Positions 1 through 5,172 of a DNA stretch of 5,172 nt are shown one piece after another. The translations under genes were made by a program, and so were the position numbers. Position 1 is the stretch's first letter. Each line of letters begins with the position of its first letter. The DNA is from Flavobacteriaceae bacterium. GTDB lineage: Bacteria > Bacteroidota > Bacteroidia > Flavobacteriales > Flavobacteriaceae. The DNA is taken from NCBI GenBank assembly GCA_003511845.1, contig DOIV01000352.1:1-5172 (forward strand), in the 5' to 3' direction. Under the pieces are notes generated by a model. It was not told where the DNA came from. It worked only from the letters and a program-made list of their open reading frames with translations, and did not search any database.

Positions 1-273
1 AGTTTTTCATTTTTCGAAATTGACAAAGCCTATGCTGATAAAGTCTTACAAGGTTTTGAACATGCTGAATTTGGTGGTAGAGCTGTAATTGTTGAAATTA
101 CTAAGAAACCAAAAGGAGGAAGAAGCCGAAGTGGAAGAGGTGGATTTGGAGGCGGAAGAAAATCTCGTGATAACAACCGCAGTGGCGGCGGAGGGTATAA
201 AGGTAACCGTTCTTCATCAAGAAGTGGTGGTAAAAAAGGCGGATTTGGTGGTTCTAAAAGAAGTAGACGATAA
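1..273 (+). CDS. DEAD-box RNA helicase, C-terminal end (partial, 5' end outside window)
   Basis: The frame is open from base 1 and stops with TAA at 271-273, giving the last 90 residues of a longer protein. Residues 1-36 (SFSFFEIDKAYADKVLQGFE, then a GGRAVIVEI strand) match the end of the DbpA-type RNA-binding domain found at the C terminus of many bacterial DEAD-box helicases. In this family ATP hydrolysis drives local unwinding of RNA duplexes, usually in ribosome assembly or mRNA turnover in the cytoplasm. Residues 37-90 form a low-complexity tail rich in Gly, Arg, Ser and Lys with RGG-like units, ending in a basic SKRSRR. Such tails are common in Bacteroidota helicases and are thought to bind RNA nonspecifically. 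The helicase core lies upstream of the window, so the DEAD-box assignment is inferred from this C-terminal signature alone. An inverted repeat 10 bp after the stop probably ends the transcript. Confidence 0.85.
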   Translation, partial: SFSFFEIDKAYADKVLQGFEHAEFGGRAVIVEITKKPKGGRSRSGRGGFGGGRKSRDNNRSGGGGYKGNRSSSRSGGKKGGFGGSKRSRR

Positions 274-283
274 ATTTTAGTTA

Positions 284-329
284 TTGAGTTACTAGTTATT
301 TTGATACAATTAAAAAGCTAGTAACTCAA
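284..329. terminator. Inverted repeat between convergent genes, probable bidirectional terminator
   Basis: A perfect 12-bp inverted repeat has arms at 284-295 (TTGAGTTACTAG) and 318-329 (CTAGTAACTCAA) with a 22-nt AT-rich loop. It lies between the helicase stop (273) and the permease stop (335), exactly where two convergent genes would share a terminator. Neither strand has a clear T-run right after the stem, and the stem is not G+C rich, so it is not a textbook intrinsic terminator. The position is the strongest argument. Confidence 0.55.
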
Positions 330-334
330 CCAAA

Positions 335-1666
335 CTACTTCACATATTTAGTTTTCTTCATAAAACTAATTACTACAAGACCTAAAAAGAAAAATATTGC
401 TAATATTAAAACAGAGGTTCTCATTGATTTTGTAAAAGACATTGCCAAACCAAAAGATAATGTTCCAACAACAATGGCTAATTTTTCAGTAACATCATAA
501 AAACTAAAATAGGTTGCATTGTCGTAGGTTTCTTCAGGTATTAATTTAGAATATGTAGAACGTGCCAACGTTTGCGTTGCTCCCAATACCAAGCCTAAAA
601 AACCACCGAGAGTGTAAAAATAAGTATCAACATTTGGGCTTTCTCCTGGCAGCATATATGCAGAAAAACATACCACAATCCATATAACAATTGTTGTTTT
701 CAACGTTTTAATATTTCCGATTTTTTTTGAAATTCTAGCAAAAAGTGTTGCTCCTACAATAGCAACTAACTGTATCAGTAAAATTGTAATTATTAAATTC
801 ATAGTGGGTAAACCTAATTCTTCATCACCAAATTTACCAGCCAACACAATAATGGTTTGAATTCCTGCACTAATAAAAAAATAAGACCAAAGAAATATAT
901 AAATGGTTGAATGTTGTCTTATTTCTATAAAAACTTTACGTAACTCTTTAAAACCTTTAAAAATATAATCTTTTTCTGGTTTTCGTTTAAACGAATTGTT
1001 TGGTAAATGGTAAAATGTATATTGAGCAAAAACCAACCACCATATACCCACCAATACAAAAGAGAGTTGAAAAACCATATTAGGAGGTTTTTCTCCACTT
1101 AACAAAGGGTGGTCAATAAAACCATACCAATTAGGAAACATAATCATCGTTAAGATAAAAACAAGTAATATCACTGAACCAATATAACCATGTATAAATC
1201 CTCTTGCACTTATTTCGTCGTGTCGGTCAGGATGAGCAATTTCAGTTAGATAGGCATTGTAAAAAACGAGACTCCCCCAAAAACCAATACTTGCCAAGAT
1301 TGAAAAGGTAATACCAATCCACAGTTTATCTAACCCATCAAAAAAGTACAAAGACATCACAGAGAACGAACCCAATAAGCAAAAGAATTGCATAAAACGT
1401 TTTTTATTCCCCATATAATCGGCAATACTAGAAAGCATTGGTGAAATAAAAGCAACCACTAAAAAAGAAACAGAAAGTGTGTATGAATACAAAACGGTAT
1501 TGTTCCATTGTGTGCCTAAAAAAGTAACTTCTGCATCTTTCCCTCCAGTTACAATTCCGTAATACAACGGAAAAACAGCAGTTGTGATTACTAACGGATA
1601 TACAGAATTAGCCCAATCGTAAAACGCCCAAGCATTGATTAGTTTTTGATCTCCTTTTTTTAACAT
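335..1666 (-). CDS. MFS transporter, UMF1 / Atg22-like family
   Basis: This 443-residue polytopic inner-membrane protein has about 12 hydrophobic segments, the usual size for the UMF1 (unknown major facilitator 1) family related to the yeast vacuolar effluxer Atg22. Family signatures visible are the N-terminal NAWAFYDWANSVYP (residues 11-24), an MFS motif-A-like loop after helix 2 with D83 and GNKKR at 86-90, QTLARSTYSKLIPE at 365-378 and FYDVTEKLAIVVG at 389-401. A basic cytoplasmic loop (about residues 225-252) separates the two six-helix halves. The substrate is unknown; Atg22 exports amino acids from the vacuole, but that cannot be carried over to bacterial members. ATG at 1664-1666 places the conserved DWANS motif at the usual distance from the N terminus, and no Shine-Dalgarno site precedes it. 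The terminator at 1758-1782 separates it from the upstream minus-strand protease gene, so it probably has its own promoter in 1667-1757, where I find no strong consensus. Confidence 0.93.
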   Translation of the reverse strand: MLKKGDQKLINAWAFYDWANSVYPLVITTAVFPLYYGIVTGGKDAEVTFLGTQWNNTVLYSYTLSVSFLVVAFISPMLSSIADYMGNKKRFMQFFCLLGSFSVMSLYFFDGLDKLWIGITFSILASIGFWGSLVFYNAYLTEIAHPDRHDEISARGFIHGYIGSVILLVFILTMIMFPNWYGFIDHPLLSGEKPPNMVFQLSFVLVGIWWLVFAQYTFYHLPNNSFKRKPEKDYIFKGFKELRKVFIEIRQHSTIYIFLWSYFFISAGIQTIIVLAGKFGDEELGLPTMNLIITILLIQLVAIVGATLFARISKKIGNIKTLKTTIVIWIVVCFSAYMLPGESPNVDTYFYTLGGFLGLVLGATQTLARSTYSKLIPEETYDNATYFSFYDVTEKLAIVVGTLSFGLAMSFTKSMRTSVLILAIFFFLGLVVISFMKKTKYVK

Positions 1667-1685
1667 TATTATCTTTTGGGTTAGA

Positions 1686-1703
1686 TTCCCACCTTCGTGA
1701 GAA
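1686..1703. repeat. Small imperfect palindrome, possible degraded intergenic repeat
   Basis: TTCCCAC at 1686-1692 and GTGAGAA at 1697-1703 form a 7-bp stem around a CTTC loop. There is one C/A mismatch on the + strand, which becomes a G-U wobble in RNA copied from the - strand, the direction of the permease leader. From memory, it resembles a 'GATTCCC(A/G)CCTTCG(T/C)GGGAAT' palindrome dispersed in intergenic regions of many Flavobacteriia. The right arm has drifted. It lies 20 bp upstream of the permease start codon. Confidence 0.45.
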
Positions 1704-1750
1704 AGACATTTTTATTTGAAAACTCAATATAAATATTGTGTAGTTTTATC

Positions 1751-1782
1751 AATTAAAAAGCCGTTCTTATTAAGAACGGCTT
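1751..1782 (-). terminator. Rho-independent terminator of the M48 protease gene
   Basis: A perfect 11-bp stem (1758-1768 AAGCCGTTCTT and 1772-1782 AAGAACGGCTT) has a 3-nt loop. Read on the - strand, the stem ends in GGCTTTTTAATT, a run of five T, as expected for an intrinsic terminator acting in that direction. On the + strand the stem is followed by ACAATG, so it is not bidirectional. It starts about 48 nt after the stop codon of the M48 gene and separates it from the downstream permease. Confidence 0.87.
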
Positions 1783-1829
1783 ACAATGTACTAATTATTT
1801 TTAGACTTTAAATTTAACCTCCTTTGGCA

Positions 1830-2657
1830 TTAATTGTTCAATGCTTGAGCATTGAACTTTTTAGCATGCACTTTTGCCTCTGGTAAGTAGGCTTTTAAAT
1901 CGGCTATTCTACTTTGATTTGAAGGGTGTGTACTTAAAAATTCTGGTGGTGCACCTGCTGCACCTGCCCTTTGACTCATTCTTACCCAAACTTGAGCAGC
2001 TTCTTCACCATTATAACCAGCCATTAGCATAAAAACAAGGCCTAATCTATCAGCTTCTGTTTCATGCGTTCTACTAAATTTTAACATACCTAATTGTGTT
2101 CCAACTCCTACAGATTGCAAAAACAGTTGTTGTTTTGCAGGATTTTTTGACACTGCACCAGAAGCCAACATTGCAACTAGACTTGTACCTTGTGCTATAG
2201 CACCTTGAGACATTCGTTCTTGACCATGTTTTGCAAAAGCATGAGCAACTTCATGCCCCATTATTGCGGCAATACCATCTACATTTTTTGCAATTGGTAA
2301 AATACCTGTATAAAAAACAACTTTACCGCCTGGCATACACCAAGCATTCACGGTTTCATCTTCAATAAGGTTAAATTCCCAACGGTAATTATCTGCCTCC
2401 TCTTTCATATTATTAGCTCTCATAAAACGATCTACAGCTTTAGAAATACGTGAACCAACAGTTTTCAATTCAGCTGTTTTAGCGGCATTATCTGATAATT
2501 TATTTTGAGCCAAAAAACCAGAATATTGAGCAAATGCAGTTGGTAATATTTGTGCATCACTGACAAAATTTACACGTTTTCTACCAGTTATTGGCACTTT
2601 ACTACAGCTTACTAAAAACAAAAACACTATAGTTATTGAAATAATTTTCTTCATCAT
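1830..2657 (-). CDS. M48-family zinc metalloprotease, lipoprotein
   Basis: This 275-residue protein is a probable periplasm-facing, membrane-anchored zinc endopeptidase of peptidase family M48, in the Oma1/LoiP/BepA-like group involved in envelope protein quality control. It begins with a short lipoprotein signal (basic MMKK, hydrophobic residues 5-16) and a lipobox ending LVSC, so Cys18 would be lipidated. The zinc site is GHEVAH, with HExxH at residues 135-139 and the likely third ligand Glu201 in HETEADRLG (198-206). The conserved STHP motif (residues 242-245) is also present. The 275-residue length fits the short M48 form without the TPR domain of BepA. No acidic cluster follows Cys18, so a Bacteroidota surface-export signal is not evident. 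Two adjacent ATG codons (2655-2657 and 2652-2654) leave the exact start open by one residue. The gene diverges from the hydrolase-msrB operon and ends before a strong terminator. Its physiological substrate cannot be read from the sequence. Confidence 0.93.
   Translation of the reverse strand: MMKKIISITIVFLFLVSCSKVPITGRKRVNFVSDAQILPTAFAQYSGFLAQNKLSDNAAKTAELKTVGSRISKAVDRFMRANNMKEEADNYRWEFNLIEDETVNAWCMPGGKVVFYTGILPIAKNVDGIAAIMGHEVAHAFAKHGQERMSQGAIAQGTSLVAMLASGAVSKNPAKQQLFLQSVGVGTQLGMLKFSRTHETEADRLGLVFMLMAGYNGEEAAQVWVRMSQRAGAAGAPPEFLSTHPSNQSRIADLKAYLPEAKVHAKKFNAQALNN
1836..1857. repeat. Perfect 10-bp hairpin in the last codons of the M48 gene
   Basis: GTTCAATGCT (1836-1845) and AGCATTGAAC (1848-1857) are perfect reverse complements separated by 2 nt; in RNA this would fold as about 9 bp with a 4-nt loop. 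The element covers codons for residues 267-274 (FNAQALNN region) and ends 3 bp before the stop codon. No T-run follows on the - strand, so it is not itself an intrinsic terminator. Confidence 0.6.
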
Positions 2658-2709
2658 ATTAAATTTTTAACTCTTTATTATTTATATTATAAAAGTAAAT
2701 ATACAAAAA
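2658..2709. promoter_or_regulatory. Divergent promoter region between the M48 gene and the hydrolase-msrB operon
   Basis: The 52-bp gap (88 bp if the hydrolase starts at 2746) is almost entirely A and T and must hold the promoter for the M48 gene and probably that of the plus-strand operon. No good TTTG/TAnnTTTG pair is seen on either strand. A one-mismatch -7-like TAAATTCG at 2715-2722 (+ strand) has no matching upstream TTTG; if it is used, translation would have to begin at 2746. The assignment rests on gene layout. Confidence 0.45.
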
Positions 2710-3594
2710 ATGTTTAAATTCGTCATTATTATCAATTCAAATTTAATGGCAAAAAAAAATATTTTTGAAATACCAAACTCTATCATCCGAACAGGTCAAT
2801 TATTACAGTTTTTTTCAAGTTCTTTGGCAGCTAATTTTGCAATGAAGCTATTTGCAACACCTCCTAAATTTGAAATTCCTGAACGAGAAAAAATGATGCG
2901 TGAGAGTGCTAAAAATGAATTGATAACCGTACCTGAAGTACAAAAACAGGTAATGGTTTATGAATATGGCTATTCTAAAATCAAAGTATTATTGGCTCAT
3001 GGATGGGCTGGAAGAGGTACGCAACTTTATGAAATTGCAGATAAATTATTAGAAAACGGAATGATGGTCATTAGTTTTGACGCTCCAGCACACGGCTTGT
3101 CAAAAGGCAAAACAGCTAATTTTCCTGAATATATTGCTACACTAAAACATCTCAACGAAAAATACGGCCCTTTTGAAGCTGCTATTGGGCATTCATTTGG
3201 TGGTATTAATTTATTAAATGTATTGTCAAAAGCTCCATTTGTCAATAAATTAATTGTTATTGGTATTGAAGGTTCTAATGATAAAATTGTTGATCTTTTC
3301 ATCCAAAAATTACAATTAAAGCCTAAAGTTGCTCTGTTGATGAAAAAACAAATGGAAACAAAATTTAAAATCAAAACAGCTTCAACATCTGCTATAGAAA
3401 CAGCTAAAAAAGTAATGATTCCAACTTTAGTCATACATGATACTGAAGATTATGATGTGGATGTAAGTACAGCCTATAAAGTTCGACAAAGTTTAAAAAA
3501 CGGACTTTTATTAATTACTAACGGATTAGGTCATCGTAGAATATTAAGAGATCATACTACAATCCATAAGATGATTGATTTTATTAAAATTTAA
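2710..3594 (+). CDS. Alpha/beta hydrolase (function unassigned; start may be 2746)
   Basis: This 294-residue protein has an alpha/beta-hydrolase fold, probably acting on an ester, thioester or similar bond; the substrate is unknown. HGWAGRG (residues 97-103) follows a beta strand and supplies the oxyanion-hole region. FDAPAHGLSKGK (123-134) is the next conserved loop. GHSFGG (160-165) is the nucleophile elbow with Ser162, Asp247 in HDTEDYDV is the likely acid, and His275 in GLGHRRIL the catalytic base, so the triad looks intact. There is no lid insertion of note and no clear cleavable signal peptide. The first 12 residues are a short hydrophobic stretch; Met13 (ATG at 2746, MAKKN) is an equally plausible start and would lengthen the leader shared with the divergent M48 gene. 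The stop is followed after 3 nt by the msrB start, so the two are almost certainly co-transcribed. Confidence 0.88.
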   Translation: MFKFVIIINSNLMAKKNIFEIPNSIIRTGQLLQFFSSSLAANFAMKLFATPPKFEIPEREKMMRESAKNELITVPEVQKQVMVYEYGYSKIKVLLAHGWAGRGTQLYEIADKLLENGMMVISFDAPAHGLSKGKTANFPEYIATLKHLNEKYGPFEAAIGHSFGGINLLNVLSKAPFVNKLIVIGIEGSNDKIVDLFIQKLQLKPKVALLMKKQMETKFKIKTASTSAIETAKKVMIPTLVIHDTEDYDVDVSTAYKVRQSLKNGLLLITNGLGHRRILRDHTTIHKMIDFIKI

Positions 3595-3597
3595 GTT

Positions 3598-4089
3598 ATG
3601 AAACAATTACTTGCATTTTTCACATTAACACTCATTCTTAGTTGTACTAGTAATGCACAAAAAACAAATACTAAAAATAAAATGATAAAAAAAACAGTTA
3701 AAATAATAAAAACAGATACTGAATGGAAATTAGCATTAAGTGATCAAGAATATTATGTATTGCGTGAAAAAGGAACTGATAGAGCCAGCAATGATGGTTA
3801 TACGCAACATTTTGAAAAAGGAACTTATATTTGTAGAGCTTGTAATGCTCAATTATTTGAATCTAACAGTAAATTTGAATCGCATTGTGGCTGGCCTTCT
3901 TTTGATGATGCTATAAAAGGAACGATAGATTTTACCAAAGATACTACTGCCGGAATGATTAGAACTGAAATTACTTGTACCAAATGCGACAGCCATTTAG
4001 GGCATATTTTTGATGATGGTCCTAAAGAAACTACTGGCAAACGTTACTGTGTAAATACCAGCTCTATTAAGTTTGTAAAAACAGAATAA
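3598..4089 (+). CDS. msrB: Peptide-methionine (R)-S-oxide reductase MsrB, exported lipoprotein
   Basis: This 163-residue protein reduces the R epimer of methionine sulfoxide in oxidised proteins. The MsrB domain covers about residues 43-161. CRAC (79-82) and CTKC (127-130) supply four zinc-binding Cys. CGWPSF (97-102) holds Cys97, the candidate resolving Cys. SHLGHIFDDGP (132-142) is the conserved His loop, and RYCVNT (149-154) holds the catalytic Cys151. The 54-residue spacing of Cys97 and Cys151 equals that between the Cys63/Cys117 pair of Neisseria MsrB. The N terminus is a signal peptide with lipobox LILSC (Cys16), so the enzyme should be anchored in the envelope and face the periplasm, needing an extracytoplasmic thiol donor. 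There is no MsrA domain fused. The start lies 3 nt after the hydrolase stop, which indicates translational coupling. An in-frame ATG at Met29 (3682) could give a cytosolic form of 135 residues. No terminator is visible after the stop. Confidence 0.95.
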   Translation: MKQLLAFFTLTLILSCTSNAQKTNTKNKMIKKTVKIIKTDTEWKLALSDQEYYVLREKGTDRASNDGYTQHFEKGTYICRACNAQLFESNSKFESHCGWPSFDDAIKGTIDFTKDTTAGMIRTEITCTKCDSHLGHIFDDGPKETTGKRYCVNTSSIKFVKTE

Positions 4090-4111
4090 TAGACTAACAA
4101 AAAAAACCTCA

Positions 4112-4143
4112 TTTGATTTACTCATTATAAAATGTTATTTTCG
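4112..4143 (+). promoter_or_regulatory. Candidate Bacteroidota-type promoter for the TAXI gene
   Basis: TTTG at 4112-4115 and TATTTTCG at 4136-4143 are 20 nt apart. This matches the Bacteroidota sigma pattern TTTG, N19-21, TAnnTTTG with one mismatch (C for T in the -7 box). Transcription would begin near 4150, about 50 nt before the start codon at 4199. The motif is short and the region is AT-rich, so a chance match is possible. Confidence 0.5.
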
Positions 4144-4164
4144 CTTTTATCTTTTCAAAAATTA

Positions 4165-4177
4165 GATAGAATCTATC
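4165..4177. promoter_or_regulatory. 13-bp palindrome GATAGA-A-TCTATC, possible operator or leader hairpin
   Basis: Perfect 6-bp arms flank one central base. It lies about 15-27 nt downstream of the predicted transcription start and 21 nt upstream of the TAXI start codon. A site just downstream of a promoter is a usual place for a repressor to bind; as RNA the loop is too tight for a stable hairpin. The regulator is unknown, and chance is not excluded in AT-rich DNA. Confidence 0.3.
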
Positions 4178-4198
4178 AATTAAACTAACTAACAATAA

Positions 4199-5172
4199 AT
4201 GAGTATTTTAAACAACCTAAACAAACTAATTATTACCATTGTGTTTTTGTCGTTATTGGCAGTCACCTCTTTTTTTGCCTGGAATTATTTCAAACAAGAC
4301 ACAACAAAAGTGCTGGTTATTGGTGCTGGTTCAAAAAAAGGGGAAGCTTATAAATTTGCTCAAGCCATAGCTGAAGTTACTACTAAGCATTTTCCTGAAG
4401 TACATATTACCATACGAGAAACAGCAGGATCAAAAGAAAATATGGAATTGCTCGAATCTGGTCAAATAGATTTGGCAACCGTACAAGCTGATATTCCTGC
4501 AGTGCCTTCTGCTCGAATTATTTCTAATCTATATCCTGATATGTTTCAGCTTATTGTTAGAAAAGATGCCAATATCAATTCATTTCATGACTTAAAAGGA
4601 AAGAAAATGGCCTTACCGAGTAAAGGTGGTGGACAATGGGTTTCTTTTTGGTTTACCGCCAATCATTATGGTATTTATGAAAGTGATATTGAAAATATAG
4701 CACTTTCGTCTTCAGCGGCTGTAGATGCTATTATTAACGGAGAAATAGATGCTATTTTTAAAGTGCGAGCACCAAGAAATCAAACCATATCAAACATTAT
4801 TAATAGTTGCCCTTCAAAATTGATCCCTATAAATCAGGCAGCAGCAATGAAACTAAAACAACCTTCTTTAGATATTGGTGAAATACCAGCTGGAGCCTAT
4901 AATGGAAGCCCTTTAATTCCTGAGAAAAACCTAGCAACTATAGCAGTTAACAGATTACTTATTGCTCATAAAAATGCAGATAAAGATGCTGTAAAAATGA
5001 TTACCCAAATACTTTTTGAAAGACGTTTAGAATTGTTAAAAACTACTTCTTTAGCAGGTTTTATTTCACAACCTGATTGGGGAGCGGGGACATTTATTCC
5101 GCTTCACGAAGGTGCTCAATCATTTTACAATAGAGAGAATCCTTCTTTTTTTGTTCAAAATGCAGATTTTGT
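4199..5172 (+). CDS. TAXI-family TRAP transporter solute-binding protein (partial, 3' end outside window)
   Basis: The frame starts at ATG 4199 and is open for 324 codons to the window edge without a stop. Residues 10-29 form one hydrophobic segment after NNLNK, a signal anchor or signal peptide without a lipobox. The rest matches the TAXI (TRAP-associated extracytoplasmic immunogenic) / NMT1-like periplasmic binding fold: VLVIGAGSKKGEAYKFAQAI (38-57), ETAGSKENMELLESGQIDLA (74-93) followed by TVQADIP, LKGKKMALPSKGGG (132-145), INGEIDAIFKVRAP (179-192) and LHEGAQSFYNRENPSF (302-317), equivalent to the family's HPGAxxYY region. TAXI receptors bind small organic acids or amino acids such as glutamate and feed a fused DctQM-type permease, or act as standalone sensors; the ligand cannot be predicted. 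Some homologs carry on after this point with C-terminal membrane helices, which cannot be checked here. No permease gene lies inside the window. A candidate promoter and a palindrome precede the gene. Confidence 0.88.
   Translation, partial: MSILNNLNKLIITIVFLSLLAVTSFFAWNYFKQDTTKVLVIGAGSKKGEAYKFAQAIAEVTTKHFPEVHITIRETAGSKENMELLESGQIDLATVQADIPAVPSARIISNLYPDMFQLIVRKDANINSFHDLKGKKMALPSKGGGQWVSFWFTANHYGIYESDIENIALSSSAAVDAIINGEIDAIFKVRAPRNQTISNIINSCPSKLIPINQAAAMKLKQPSLDIGEIPAGAYNGSPLIPEKNLATIAVNRLLIAHKNADKDAVKMITQILFERRLELLKTTSLAGFISQPDWGAGTFIPLHEGAQSFYNRENPSFFVQNADF

Noticed and set aside
89..280. Plus-strand 63-codon open frame
   Set aside because: It overlaps the helicase 3' end in another frame. 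Its acidic/valine-rich translation is a by-product of the Gly/Arg codons, and the helicase frame matches a known domain.
1667..1757. Possible -33/-7 promoter for the permease (TTG and TATATTG on the minus strand)
   Set aside because: The -7 box departs from TAnnTTTG at two positions in AT-rich DNA, too weak to list as a feature.
1818..1825. Perfect Shine-Dalgarno-like AAAGGAGG on the minus strand after the M48 stop
   Set aside because: No start codon follows at a usable distance, no small ORF is seen, and genes here do not use Shine-Dalgarno sites; treated as chance.
3027..3434. Minus-strand 135-codon open frame
   Set aside because: It lies wholly inside the alpha/beta hydrolase, which has an intact catalytic triad; the antisense translation shows no recognisable domain.
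3849..4040. Minus-strand 63-codon open frame
   Set aside because: It is antisense to the conserved MsrB catalytic domain and has no independent support.
4090..4111. A-run after msrB as possible terminator
   Set aside because: The run of eight A has no adjacent stem on the plus strand; no intrinsic terminator can be supported there.
1..5172. Mobile element, CRISPR array, toxin-antitoxin or defence system
   Set aside because: No transposase, integrase, repeat-spacer pattern or paired small ORFs were seen; all genes belong to common housekeeping or envelope families.

Overview
The window is AT-rich, about one third G+C by eye, and its codon use is strongly biased to A/T-ending codons. Starts follow A-rich leaders rather than Shine-Dalgarno sites, and the one good promoter candidate has the Bacteroidota form (TTTG, about 20 nt, TAnnTTTG). 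The protein families also fit: a DbpA-type helicase with an Arg/Gly tail, a UMF1-type MFS protein and an M48 lipoprotein. This points to chromosomal DNA of a member of the Flavobacteriia. Genus cannot be decided from the sequence.

Layout. Positions 1-273 are the 3' end of a DEAD-box RNA helicase on the + strand. It converges on a UMF1-family MFS permease (335-1666, - strand) across a 12-bp inverted repeat. A 163-bp gap follows, holding a degenerate small palindrome and a clear intrinsic terminator for the next minus-strand gene, an M48-family metalloprotease lipoprotein (1830-2657). That gene diverges from a two-gene plus-strand operon: an alpha/beta hydrolase (2710-3594, possibly starting at 2746) and, 3 nt later, an exported MsrB lipoprotein (3598-4089). 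A 109-bp gap then carries a candidate promoter and a 13-bp palindrome. The last gene (4199 to the right edge) is a TAXI-family TRAP solute-binding protein that is cut by the window.

How the genes may work together. The M48 protease and the secreted MsrB are both predicted lipoproteins with envelope quality-control roles (protein degradation and methionine-sulfoxide repair). Their divergent arrangement may reflect a loose functional link, but this is inference. The helicase, permease and TAXI protein look like independent neighbours. I see no mobile element, CRISPR array, tRNA or rRNA, and no convincing evidence of a new multi-gene system. The items most worth a second look are the TAXI gene with its upstream promoter and palindrome, the exported MsrB with a possible internal start, and the intergenic palindromes.
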